Assembly (NCBI RefSeq): GCF_013386825.1
Contig: NZ_JACARC010000041.1
Span: forward strand, 495-64,494
From: Pseudomonas sp. IPO3778
GTDB taxonomy: Bacteria; Pseudomonadota; Gammaproteobacteria; Pseudomonadales; Pseudomonadaceae
Direction of reading: 5' to 3'
DNA length: 64,000 bases
The first letter of the stretch is position 1. Each line of letters starts with the position of its first letter. This document shows, in pieces, positions 9,439-18,138 of the stretch. The translations under genes and the position numbers were made by a program. A model generated the notes under the pieces. That model ran no database searches. It was not told where the DNA came from and worked only from the letters and a program-made list of their open reading frames with translations.

Positions 9439-9839
9439 GGAGCATTCCTCTAGAGTAAATAAACGGCAGGATTAAGTGCTGTTTAAACTTGTTTATTATT
9501 ATTGCGGCTCTTTCTATAACGGGGCGTACAACGGTGCGTTCGAATTTTTTAAAAATACCCGCAAAGCCCTAGGTCAAGCCTTTGGCGCTAATGAAATAGT
9601 GGGGAGGTAGTAATTAATTAACTCACTTGGAACGCGAGTCTACAGTCGGGGACTTTGAGCGGGAAGGGGAGTTGCATCGGTGGTTACGGATAGATGCGTA
9701 GGATTTTTCTCTGCGCTTACAGTCTGAGAAGTTGCGCAAATTATTGGATAAAGAAGATTCTTACATACACTGTGGTTTGGAACTACGGACGCTGCTGAGA
9801 GGGGATAAGCGGGTTGCCCGCTTATCCCATTCTCAGGGC
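9439..9839. other. Intergenic region without a supported gene
   Basis: This 400-bp stretch holds only short frames with no recognisable protein. It is AT-richer around 9480-9620. A KOPS-like GGGAAGGG lies at 9661-9668 on the plus strand, pointing toward dif. The right end carries the hairpin at 9802-9828, annotated separately. Promoter sequences for the small gene at 9154-9438 should lie at the left end, but I cannot assign them. Confidence 0.5.
9802..9828 (-). terminator. Hairpin at the end of the arn operon
   Basis: A perfect 12-bp inverted repeat, GGGATAAGCGGG and its complement around a TTG loop, lies 11 bp past the stop of the last operon gene. Outer TGAGA/TCTCA arms can extend the stem. 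No T tract follows on the minus strand, so it is either a weak intrinsic terminator or an mRNA 3' end stabiliser. Confidence 0.6.
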
Positions 9840-11462
9840 TCAAGGCTGCGCTGTTTTGATCAAATGCAGCAGCACATAGGGGGTTTTGTCGAACTCCCCG
9901 GTCAGTACCGGCACCAGCGAGCGAAACCGTGGGTCGGTCAAGCCTTCATAGTCCGCCTGGCTCATGATCAGCCAGGCAGGTGCCTGGATGGGCGCCAGTT
10001 CGGCGGGCAGCTGCGTAAACAGCGGCACCCGGTCGCAATCGAGGTTGACCATGAACTTGATGGCTTTTGCGTCCTTGCCCAGTGCGTGCAGCACCAGCGG
10101 CGCCGGTTGTTGCTGGGTCAGTGCGTGGGCCTGGAGGGTAAAGGTGCGTGTGTCATACAGACGGCGCTCCAGCGGTTCCACCATCACGATATACACCAGC
10201 CACACCGCCAATACGGCGGCGAAAGCCGGGCCGAAGTAGCGCAGGCGCCGGTTGAACAGTAGCCCGAGGGTCAGCGTCTGGAGGGCGATCAGGATCCCGA
10301 ACACCGGATTGAGGCTGCCGATCTGGTCGGGGAAGCGATGACGCGCCACGAACAAACCGGCGATCAACAGGCCCGGAATGACTGCCCAAAGCACCAGCAT
10401 CAGCCCGCGCAGCCCGGCGAACAGCTTGCCCCGGGATACCTGGAACGGGTACGCGGCGATGATTGCCGCCATGGGCAGCATCGGCAGCACATAACGGGCC
10501 TTTTTCGCCTGGGGCACCGATAAGCCGATCATCACGATCAAGCCCGCGGCGAGGCAGTACAGCACCAGTTTCAGCGCTGGGCCTTTGTCGTCGCGGCTCC
10601 CGGCAACGATGGCAATCAGCGCCAGTATTGCCAGCGGATACGCTGGGGCGTAGTTGCCGAGGGAGCTGCTGAAGTAATACACCACGCTGCTGGAGCCTTC
10701 CGTGCCGTCCATGCGGCCGAGGAACTGCATGCGGATCACGTCCTGCATGAACGCTTCGCCGCCACTGAGCTTGGCCAGCAGCAACAGCAGCCCGACACAC
10801 GCGGCCAGCAACGCCAGTGCCAGCAGGCCAAAACTGAACAACTGCCGCCATTGGCGATTGATCAGGTAGTAGCTGCACAGCATGCCGGTAGGAATCACCA
10901 GGCCGATTGGCCCACGGATCGCGAACCCCAGGATCAGCAGCAGAAACAGCCAGTGCAGGCGTTTGCCGGCACCGAAGTGGTCATGGGCATACCCCAGGTA
11001 AAACACCGCCAGGGCCACGGCCGCCAGCATCTGGTCGAGGGACACCGCGCGGGTTTCGCTGATGAAAGTGCTGCTGAGCAGCATCACGGCGATGCTCAGC
11101 AGCGCCCAGCGCCGGGAGTAGGGCGCCGTCAGGCGGTAGATCAGCACCACGATCAGCGCCGAAGCGATGGCCGTGGGTAACCACGCCGTAAAGCTGCTGA
11201 CGTGCCCCAGGGGCAACGACAGCAACCAGGTCAGCAGCGTCGAGGTCGCCAGGTAATCGGCATACGGTTGCCCGTACGTCGTCGGGAAGAACCCTGGCCC
11301 ATGGCGCAGCATCTCCTGGGCGAACAGCACGAAGCGCGAATCAAAGCCGATGATTGCCTGGTTCCAGTTGCCTGCGATGAACAGGACGAGCGCCAGGAGC
11401 CCCAGCACCCATGAGTGTCGGCGGATCGTCGGGCTGAGCAAGGGCGGATGAGCTTTGTCCAC
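9840..11462 (-). CDS. ArnT-like membrane glycosyltransferase (GT-C, PMT-type)
   Basis: This 540-residue polytopic protein has about a dozen hydrophobic segments and an N-terminal periplasmic-loop GFDSRFVLFAQEM, matching the acidic lipid-phosphate sugar site of the ArnT/PMT fold. It begins 3 bp after ugd, at the end of the arn operon. It is a second, divergent member beside the true arnT at 13596-15251. It probably transfers a sugar from undecaprenyl phosphate to a cell-envelope acceptor; donor and acceptor are unknown. It would act in the inner membrane. The gene is intact and full length, so it is not a decayed copy. Confidence 0.8.
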   Translation of the reverse strand: MDKAHPPLLSPTIRRHSWVLGLLALVLFIAGNWNQAIIGFDSRFVLFAQEMLRHGPGFFPTTYGQPYADYLATSTLLTWLLSLPLGHVSSFTAWLPTAIASALIVVLIYRLTAPYSRRWALLSIAVMLLSSTFISETRAVSLDQMLAAVALAVFYLGYAHDHFGAGKRLHWLFLLLILGFAIRGPIGLVIPTGMLCSYYLINRQWRQLFSFGLLALALLAACVGLLLLLAKLSGGEAFMQDVIRMQFLGRMDGTEGSSSVVYYFSSSLGNYAPAYPLAILALIAIVAGSRDDKGPALKLVLYCLAAGLIVMIGLSVPQAKKARYVLPMLPMAAIIAAYPFQVSRGKLFAGLRGLMLVLWAVIPGLLIAGLFVARHRFPDQIGSLNPVFGILIALQTLTLGLLFNRRLRYFGPAFAAVLAVWLVYIVMVEPLERRLYDTRTFTLQAHALTQQQPAPLVLHALGKDAKAIKFMVNLDCDRVPLFTQLPAELAPIQAPAWLIMSQADYEGLTDPRFRSLVPVLTGEFDKTPYVLLHLIKTAQP

Positions 11463-11465
11463 GTC

Positions 11466-12845
11466 TTAGGCTTCCTCGGCCTGAGGTACCCAGTTTTGCT
11501 GGGGGATCGGCAAGTTGCAGGAGTCGCCGCGGCCCATCGGGAAGTACTGGATGCCTTTGCGCGCCAGGCGTTCGCCGTCGTACAGGTTGCGGCCGTCGAA
11601 GATCACCGGGGTTTTCAGGCGCTGCTGGATCAGGTCGAAGTCCGGCGCCTTGAACTGCTGCCATTCGGTGCAGATGATCAAGGCGTCGGAACCGCTCAAG
11701 GTGGATTCCGGGGTGCCCATCAGCATCAGGCGCGGGTCATCGCCGTAGATGCGTTGGGTTTCCTGCATGGCTTCCGGGTCAAACGCGCGCACATTGGCGC
11801 CGGCGGCCCACAGGGCTTCCATCAGCACCCGGCTGGGTGCGTCGCGCATGTCGTCGGTGTTCGGTTTGAACGCCAGGCCCCACAAGGCGAAGGTCTTGCC
11901 CTTGAGGTCGCCCTTGAAGAAGGCATTGGCGCGTTCGAACAGCTTGCTCTTCTGGCGCTGGTTGATGGCTTCCACGGCTTCCAGCAGGTCGCTGGAGCAG
12001 TTGGCGGCCTTGGCGCTGTGGATCAGGGCGCGCATGTCCTTGGGGAAGCACGAGCCGCCATAGCCGCAGCCCGGGTAGATAAAGTGATAACCAATGCGCG
12101 AGTCGGCGCCAATGCCCAGGCGCACGGCTTCGATGTCGGCCCCCAGGTGCTCGGCCAGCTCGGCGATTTGGTTGATAAAGCTGATCTTGGTGGCCAGCAT
12201 GCAGTTGGCGGCGTACTTGGTCAGTTCGGCGCTGCGCAGGTCCATGAAGATGATGCGGTCGTGGTTGCGGTTGAAGGGCGCGTACAGCTCACGCATCACG
12301 TCACGCACTTCTTCACGCTCGCAGCCGATCACGATACGGTCCGGGCGGCGGCAGTCGGCAACGGCCGAGCCTTCCTTGAGGAATTCCGGGTTGGAGACGA
12401 TATCGAAATCCAGATGGCGGCCGGCCAGGTGCAGGGCTTTTTCCATGTGGGCGCGCAAGGTGTCGCCCGTGCCCACGGGCACGGTGGATTTTTCCACCAG
12501 GATCACCGGGTGTACCCGGTGGCGCGCCACGGCATCGCCTACCGACAGCACGTATTTCAGGTCGGCCGAGCCGTCCTCATCCGAAGGCGTACCCACGGCG
12601 ATGAACAAGACTTCGCCGTGTTCGACCGCGAGTTTTTCGTCATAGGTAAACGTCAGGCGGCCGCCTTCGAGGTTTTCCTTGACCATCGCCGCCAGGCCCG
12701 GCTCGAAAATGCTCACGTGGCCCTGTTGCAGCAACTTGACCTTGTTCTCGTCTACGTCCATGCAGATGACATCGTGACCGACTTCGGCCAATACGGTGGC
12801 CTGCACCAGACCGACGTAACCACTACCAAATACACTGATTTTCAT
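11466..12845 (-). CDS. ugd: UDP-glucose 6-dehydrogenase
   Basis: This 459-residue enzyme oxidises UDP-glucose twice to UDP-glucuronate, the entry compound for 4-amino-arabinose synthesis. The N-terminal Rossmann motif FGSGYVGLV, the NPEFLKEGSA segment and the catalytic cysteine in GYGGSCFPKDM are all present. Its ATG overlaps the arnF stop by 4 bp in the ATGA pattern seen through the operon. Pseudomonas species often carry this gene (also called pmrE) beside arn, which supports a dedicated role in lipid A modification, though other polysaccharides may also draw on it. Confidence 0.95.
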   Translation of the reverse strand: MKISVFGSGYVGLVQATVLAEVGHDVICMDVDENKVKLLQQGHVSIFEPGLAAMVKENLEGGRLTFTYDEKLAVEHGEVLFIAVGTPSDEDGSADLKYVLSVGDAVARHRVHPVILVEKSTVPVGTGDTLRAHMEKALHLAGRHLDFDIVSNPEFLKEGSAVADCRRPDRIVIGCEREEVRDVMRELYAPFNRNHDRIIFMDLRSAELTKYAANCMLATKISFINQIAELAEHLGADIEAVRLGIGADSRIGYHFIYPGCGYGGSCFPKDMRALIHSAKAANCSSDLLEAVEAINQRQKSKLFERANAFFKGDLKGKTFALWGLAFKPNTDDMRDAPSRVLMEALWAAGANVRAFDPEAMQETQRIYGDDPRLMLMGTPESTLSGSDALIICTEWQQFKAPDFDLIQQRLKTPVIFDGRNLYDGERLARKGIQYFPMGRGDSCNLPIPQQNWVPQAEEA

Positions 12846-13255
12846 GGGGCATTCCTGGGACTTGTAGTGCTAGCACGACGAGAGTTGATAGTCAGGACTC
12901 CGAGGATGACCAAGGCCACTCCCGCAGTTTTTGAAAGTGAAAAATGTTCGTTGAACACCGGCAGGCTGGCGGCCAGCAGGTACACCAGCGCGTAGCTGAT
13001 GCTGAGCAGCGAGTAGGCGCGCCCCAGCGGCAGGTCTTTCAGCGCACCAAGCCAGCAGAGCATCGACAGGGCGTAGGCGATGATCGCCAGGATCACCACG
13101 CCCAGTGCACCGAAGTCGATGGCGCCCGTGTTGAGCGCTGTCAGCCATTCGGTGGGCAACGGCAGGCGCGTCATGCTCCAGCGCATGCCCAACTGGGCGC
13201 CGCTCACCAGGGCAACGCTGCCCAGGGCCAGGGCAAAACCGCGAGCGCGACTCAT
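12842..13255 (-). CDS. arnF: 4-amino-4-deoxy-L-arabinose-phosphoundecaprenol flippase subunit ArnF
   Basis: This 137-residue EMR-type small membrane protein has four hydrophobic segments and the conserved LKDLPLGRAYSLLS stretch. With ArnE it is thought to flip undecaprenyl-phosphate-aminoarabinose to the periplasmic face. It overlaps arnE and ugd by 4 bp each. The position after arnE and the length match ArnF in other Pseudomonas species. Confidence 0.88.
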   Translation of the reverse strand: MSRARGFALALGSVALVSGAQLGMRWSMTRLPLPTEWLTALNTGAIDFGALGVVILAIIAYALSMLCWLGALKDLPLGRAYSLLSISYALVYLLAASLPVFNEHFSLSKTAGVALVILGVLTINSRRASTTSPRNAP

Positions 13256-13599
13256 ACCTGTCGCCCCAGCAGCACCACACCGGCAATCACCAGCAACACG
13301 CCGAACCAGTGGCGCCCGTCGATGTGTTCGTGGAACACAAAACGCGCCACCAGGGTGACCAATACAAAGTTAAGGCTGAGCATCGGGTAGGCAATCCCGA
13401 CTTCCAGGCGTTGCAGCACCAGCAGCCACACCAGCAAACCCAGGCCCAGGCACACCAGCGCCGACCACAGCCACGGCGAGCGCAGCTTCAGGGCCCAGCC
13501 GTCGGGCTGGTCGCGCCAGCCTTCTACGGCAAACTTCTGGGAGACCTGGCCCATACAGGTCAGCAGGCACGCGCCTAACAACAGCAGCAGTGTGGTCAT
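13252..13599 (-). CDS. arnE: 4-amino-4-deoxy-L-arabinose-phosphoundecaprenol flippase subunit ArnE
   Basis: This 115-residue protein has four predicted membrane helices and the EMR-like LQRLEVGIAYPMLSLNFV segment followed by FHEHIDGRHWFGV. It is the partner of ArnF in lipid-linked aminoarabinose flipping. Start and stop both overlap neighbours by 4 bp (ATGA), implying translational coupling. Length is normal for ArnE. Confidence 0.88.
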   Translation of the reverse strand: MTTLLLLLGACLLTCMGQVSQKFAVEGWRDQPDGWALKLRSPWLWSALVCLGLGLLVWLLVLQRLEVGIAYPMLSLNFVLVTLVARFVFHEHIDGRHWFGVLLVIAGVVLLGRQV

Positions 13600-15251
13600 G
13601 GCGCACTCTGCGGGAAAATCAGAATCACGATATTGCCTTGCTCGTAGCGCTTGCCGTCTTTGGGCAGCAGCTCCACTTCCTGGCGCTCGTCGTCACCCTT
13701 GACCCGCATCACTACACCCACCGAGCCCTGTTTGCGCGCGTCGGTCATCCATTGCTGGACATGGGCGGCATCGATCTTGCGGTAAGCGGTGTCGGGGAAG
13801 GCGATGCCGTATTTCACTTCGCCAACGGTGTTGTACAGCATCACTTCGGGACGCTGCAGGCGCCACGACAACGCCGAGGCGGCTCCCAGGTCGTTGCTCA
13901 GCAACGCGGTGGTGGGCTGCAGTTCCTGCAGGTGATCGATGATGAATTGGTCGGGGGTCTTGTTATAAACCACCGAGTGCGGCAACGCGGCCGGCACCAG
14001 CGCCACCAGCAACCAGCTGCCGATCACCGGCGCGGCCCACAGGTGCAGCGGGCGGGCGGCTTGCAGCAGGTTGGCGATGATCCAGCCGAACAGGAAGATG
14101 AACACCAGCACCAGGCTCAGGGTTTCCTGGCCGTGCTCGTACACCGGCTTCTTCAACTGGAACCAGGTCAGGGCCAGTAGCCCCAGCACACCGATGATCA
14201 GGTTCAGCCAGCCGTTGATGCGCAATACGCGGCCACGGGCCTGGGCCAGTTTGTCGGCCAGTGTATGGCCCATCAGCAACGCCAGGGGCAGCAGGCACGG
14301 CATGATGTAAGACGGCAGCTTGCCCTTGGCCAGGCTGAAGAACGCCAGCGGCATCAGCAGCCACAGCAGCAGGAAGGCTATTTTGGCACTGCGTTTTTCC
14401 AGCCACGCCTGTTTCACGGTGGACGGCAGCAACGCCATCCACGGCAGGCTGAACGCTACCAGCAACGGCAGGTAGTACCAGAACGGCTCGGCGTGTTGTG
14501 CATCGTCGCCGGCAAAGCGCTGGATGTGCTCGTGCCAGAAGAAGAAGTTCCAGTAATCCGGTTCCTGGGCATGCACCATCAGGGCCCACGGCAGGCTCAC
14601 GACAATTGCTACCACCACGGCCACCAGGCCATAAGTGAGCAGTTCACGAAAGCGTTTTTGCCAGACCATGTAGGGCAGGGCGATCAACACCGGCAGTAGC
14701 CAGGCCAGGAAACCCTTGGTCATGAAGCCCATGCCGCAGGCGAACCCGAGCAAGGCCCAGGCACCCAGGCGGCCCCGGGGGGTGGTGCTGTCGACGCAGA
14801 ACCACAGCGCCGCGCCGGTCAGGTTGACCCAGAAGGTGAACTGCGGGTCGAGGTTGGCATAGCCCGCCAGGAACGCCACGCTGACAAAACTCATGTACAG
14901 CACGGCGCTGACCAGGCTCTTGCGCGGGTCGTTCCACAACCGCCGGGCCACGCAGTACACCAGCAGGATGCTCAGGCCGGTGCTCAGGGCCGAGGCGAAA
15001 CGCACCCCGAACAGGTTCTGGCCAAAGATCGCCTGGCCCAGCGCGATCATCCAGTACCCGGCCGCCGGTTTTTCGAAGTAGCGAATCCCCATGAAGTGCG
15101 GCGAGGCCCATTTGCCGGTCAGCAGCATTTCCTGGCTGATCTGCGCATAGCGGGTTTCGTCGGGAATCCACAGCCCGTGGGTGGTCAACGGGATCAGGTA
15201 GAACACCCCGAAAGCCAACAGGAGCAGGGGCAGGGCCCAGCGCCGGATCAT
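13596..15251 (-). CDS. arnT: Undecaprenyl phosphate-alpha-L-Ara4N transferase
   Basis: This 551-residue inner-membrane GT-C enzyme moves 4-amino-4-deoxy-L-arabinose from undecaprenyl phosphate to lipid A phosphates, giving resistance to cationic peptides and polymyxin. The periplasmic-loop motif LWIPDETRYAQISQEML with its catalytic acidic residue is near the N-terminus, and FEKPAAGYWM follows. About 12 hydrophobic segments are visible. It is the proper operon copy: it sits between arnD and arnE with 4-bp overlaps and is closer to canonical ArnT than the gene at 9840. Confidence 0.93.
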   Translation of the reverse strand: MIRRWALPLLLLAFGVFYLIPLTTHGLWIPDETRYAQISQEMLLTGKWASPHFMGIRYFEKPAAGYWMIALGQAIFGQNLFGVRFASALSTGLSILLVYCVARRLWNDPRKSLVSAVLYMSFVSVAFLAGYANLDPQFTFWVNLTGAALWFCVDSTTPRGRLGAWALLGFACGMGFMTKGFLAWLLPVLIALPYMVWQKRFRELLTYGLVAVVVAIVVSLPWALMVHAQEPDYWNFFFWHEHIQRFAGDDAQHAEPFWYYLPLLVAFSLPWMALLPSTVKQAWLEKRSAKIAFLLLWLLMPLAFFSLAKGKLPSYIMPCLLPLALLMGHTLADKLAQARGRVLRINGWLNLIIGVLGLLALTWFQLKKPVYEHGQETLSLVLVFIFLFGWIIANLLQAARPLHLWAAPVIGSWLLVALVPAALPHSVVYNKTPDQFIIDHLQELQPTTALLSNDLGAASALSWRLQRPEVMLYNTVGEVKYGIAFPDTAYRKIDAAHVQQWMTDARKQGSVGVVMRVKGDDERQEVELLPKDGKRYEQGNIVILIFPQSAP

Positions 15252-16138
15252 GCCTTTTGCACTCCGAGCCAGCCTTCACGGCCGCTCAGTACACCGCGCA
15301 CCAGTTGTTGCTGGGGCAGGGTGGCCAGGTCGGCGGGCAACAGGTCGCCCAACGGTTTGAACTGAATGCCGCGCTGCCCTGCCTGGGCGAGCAACTGGCG
15401 AAAATCATTGGCCATCAGAATCCCTTCTACTTCTGCGTGGATCGTATAAACGTTGAGCTTCGACGGCTTGAAGCGGTCGAGGATGAACGTGTTGAAATCT
15501 TTGGCGGCCACCACCGGGCCCACGACTTCGTCGAAGGTCGGCATGTCCACCGGAATTTGTGGCGTACCGGCACTGCCGTCCGCCAGGGTGGGCCGGAACA
15601 GACTGGTACCACGGCAATCGCTGTTGTAACGGAAGTTGAACGGTTGCTTGGCTTGCACCACGCGCTCATCGGCACGCCAGCCGGCGGCGGCTGAACAGTC
15701 GATGCGCTCACCGAGGATGTCGCTCAAGGTGTCGACGCCACGGCGAATCTGCTCCACCAGCTGTTTGTCGCTCCAGCGTCCGGTGTTGGCCTGCCAGCCA
15801 TGGTGATCCCAGGCGTGCAGGCCCACTTCGTGCCCAGCGGCCTTGGCCTGGCGCATCAGGTGCCCCAGGTCGCGGCCGATGGGTTTGCCCGGCCACGCGG
15901 TGCCGGCCAGCAAAATGTCCCAGCCGTACAAACCGGCAGCATTGGAGCGCAGCATCTTCCACAGGAATTGCGGACGGATCAGGCGCCACAAGTGGCGCCC
16001 CATGTTGTCCGGCCCGACGCTGAAGAAAAAGGTCGCCTTGACCCCGGCTTCATCCAGCGACTCCAACAACCTTGGCACCCCTTCACGGGTGCCTCGGTAG
16101 GTGTCGACGTCGATGCGTAGACCTGCCTGCATCAGCAT
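15248..16138 (-). CDS. arnD: 4-deoxy-4-formamido-L-arabinose-phosphoundecaprenol deformylase
   Basis: This 296-residue polysaccharide-deacetylase-fold enzyme removes the formyl group from lipid-linked 4-formamido-arabinose. The first motif RIDVDTYRGTREG carries the metal-binding aspartate, and GLHAWDHHGWQ carries the histidines. Either ATG at 16138 or the in-frame ATG at 16132 could start the gene; the shorter one gives the usual N-terminus MQAGLRIDVD. Both overlap the arnA stop. It ends in a 4-bp overlap with arnT. Confidence 0.92.
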   Translation of the reverse strand: MLMQAGLRIDVDTYRGTREGVPRLLESLDEAGVKATFFFSVGPDNMGRHLWRLIRPQFLWKMLRSNAAGLYGWDILLAGTAWPGKPIGRDLGHLMRQAKAAGHEVGLHAWDHHGWQANTGRWSDKQLVEQIRRGVDTLSDILGERIDCSAAAGWRADERVVQAKQPFNFRYNSDCRGTSLFRPTLADGSAGTPQIPVDMPTFDEVVGPVVAAKDFNTFILDRFKPSKLNVYTIHAEVEGILMANDFRQLLAQAGQRGIQFKPLGDLLPADLATLPQQQLVRGVLSGREGWLGVQKA

Positions 16139-18138
16139 GCTTTTTCGGTAGAGTGATCCGCGATTTCGAGCATGGCCTCGCGCAAGAAGAAATCCAGCGT
16201 GTTGCCGATGGTTTCGCTCATCTCAACGGTAGGCTCCCAGTTCAGCAGGCGCTTGGCGTTCTGGATGCTTGGCTTGCGGTGTGCCACGTCCTGGTAACCG
16301 GTGCCGTAGAACGCCTTGCTTTCCACGTCGCGGAAACCGGCGAACGGAGGGAAGTTGGCGCGCAGCGGGTGAGCTTCGAACTGACGCAGCAGTTCTTCGC
16401 CCAGCTGACGGATGCTGGCTTCGTTTTCCGGGTTGCCGATGTTGATGATCTGACCGTTGCAGTTATCGTTGTCGTTATCAATGATGCGGGCCAGGGCTTC
16501 GATGCCGTCGGCGATGTCAGTGAAGCAACGCTTCTGCTCGCCACCGTCGAACAGACGGATCGGCGTGCCTTCCACCAGGTTCAGGATCAGCTGGGTGATG
16601 GCGCGGGAGCTGCCGATACGGGCCGAGTCCAGGCGGTCGAGGCGCGGGCCCATCCAGTTGAATGGACGGAACAGGGTGAACTTCAGGCCTTTGTCGCCGT
16701 AAGCCCAGATCACGCGGTCCAGCAGTTGCTTGGAGACCGAGTAGATCCAGCGCTGCTTGTTGACCGGGCCCACCACCAGGTTGGAGGTGTCTTCGTCGAA
16801 GTACTGGTCCTGGCACATGCCATACACTTCGGAGGTCGACGGGAAGATCACGCGCTTGTTGTACTTCACGCAGTAGCGAACCAGCTTCAGGTTCTCTTCG
16901 AAGTCCAGCTCAAAGACGCGCAGCGGGTTGCGGGTGTATTCGATCGGGGTGGCGATGGCCACCAGCGGCAGGACCACGTCGCACTTCTTGATGTGGTACT
17001 CGATCCACTCGGAGTGAATGCTGATGTCGCCTTCCACGTAGTGGAAGTTCGGGTGGCTGCGCAGGCGCTCGATGGCATCGGAGCCGATGTCCAGGCCGTA
17101 GATTTCGTAACGGTCGTCACGCAACAGGCGCTCGGACAGGTGGTTACCGATAAAGCCGTTCACACCCAGGATCAATACGCGGGTACGGCGTGGCTTGCGG
17201 CCGGACTCGGCGCCGCGCAGCACGGAACCGTCCACCAGGCCCAGTTCATCCGCCAGGGACGGGCCGGCCAGGTACAGGCCGTTTTCGTTGCGCTGGCCGA
17301 ACTTGACCACCAGGGAATCTTCACCGCAAGCGATGCGCAGCGGGTTGACGCTGATCACGCGGCCGGGTGCCAGGCCTTCGTTGCCTTTGACGACTTCAGC
17401 GCTCCAGACAATCAGCTTGTGCTCGCCCACGGCGCAGAACGCGCCCGGGTATGGCTGGGTGACAGCGCGCACCAGGTTGAACAGGTCTTCAGCCGGCTTT
17501 TTCCAGTCCAGCTTGCCGTCCGCTGCGGTGCGACGACCGAAGTAGGTGGCTTTGCTTTCGTCCTGGGCGCTTTCTGCCAGCTTGCCTTGGGCCAGTTGCG
17601 GCAGGGCGTCGCGCAGCAGGTTGGTGGCCGCGTCACGCAGTTTTGCGTGCAGGGTCAGGCCGGTGTCGGTGCGGTCGATCACGACTTTCTGCTGGGCCAG
17701 GATCGCGCCGGCATCGGCACGCTTGACCATGCGGTGCAGGGTCACGCCGGTTTCGGTTTCGCCGTTGACCAGCACCCAGTTGGCCGGTGCGCGGCCACGG
17801 TATTGCGGCAGCAGGGAGCCGTGCAGGTTGAACGCGCCTTTTTTGGCGGTGGCCAGCAAGGCTTCGCTCAGCAGGTTGCGGTAGTAGAACGAGAAGATGT
17901 AGTCCGGGTTCAGCTTGGCGATGCGCTCGATCCACAGCGGGTGGTTGGCGTCTTCCGGAGCGTGCACCGGGATGCCGTTGCGGGCGCACAGTTGGGCGAC
18001 GGAACCGTAGAAATTGTTTTCCTTGGGATCATCGGCATGGGTGAACACGGCAGCAATTTCGTAACCCGCATTGAGCAGGGCTTCGATGCCTGCACAGCCA
18101 ATATCGTGGTAAGCGAAGACAACAGCTTTTGAATTCAT
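16132..18138 (-). CDS. arnA: Bifunctional UDP-Ara4N formyltransferase/UDP-glucuronate decarboxylase
   Basis: This 668-residue two-domain enzyme is typical of ArnA. The N-terminal formyltransferase half (about 1-310) shows NLHGSLLPQYRGRAP and the C-terminal SDR-type decarboxylase half (about 318-660) shows LGVNGFIGNH and the catalytic YSVSKQ. It makes UDP-4-ketopentose from UDP-glucuronate and formylates the amine made by ArnB. ArnB is not encoded in this operon, so the ketopentose must be transaminated by an enzyme encoded elsewhere. It starts inside the arnC stop (ATGA). Confidence 0.95.
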   Translation of the reverse strand: MNSKAVVFAYHDIGCAGIEALLNAGYEIAAVFTHADDPKENNFYGSVAQLCARNGIPVHAPEDANHPLWIERIAKLNPDYIFSFYYRNLLSEALLATAKKGAFNLHGSLLPQYRGRAPANWVLVNGETETGVTLHRMVKRADAGAILAQQKVVIDRTDTGLTLHAKLRDAATNLLRDALPQLAQGKLAESAQDESKATYFGRRTAADGKLDWKKPAEDLFNLVRAVTQPYPGAFCAVGEHKLIVWSAEVVKGNEGLAPGRVISVNPLRIACGEDSLVVKFGQRNENGLYLAGPSLADELGLVDGSVLRGAESGRKPRRTRVLILGVNGFIGNHLSERLLRDDRYEIYGLDIGSDAIERLRSHPNFHYVEGDISIHSEWIEYHIKKCDVVLPLVAIATPIEYTRNPLRVFELDFEENLKLVRYCVKYNKRVIFPSTSEVYGMCQDQYFDEDTSNLVVGPVNKQRWIYSVSKQLLDRVIWAYGDKGLKFTLFRPFNWMGPRLDRLDSARIGSSRAITQLILNLVEGTPIRLFDGGEQKRCFTDIADGIEALARIIDNDNDNCNGQIINIGNPENEASIRQLGEELLRQFEAHPLRANFPPFAGFRDVESKAFYGTGYQDVAHRKPSIQNAKRLLNWEPTVEMSETIGNTLDFFLREAMLEIADHSTEKAC

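Noticed and set aside
11415..12995. Plus-strand open frame of 526 codons opposite ugd
   Set aside because: It is antisense to ugd, whose catalytic motifs are complete. The frame shows no known domain.
16072..18132. Plus-strand open frame of 686 codons opposite arnA
   Set aside because: It is a shadow of arnA with no ribosome site and a composition set by the opposite codons.
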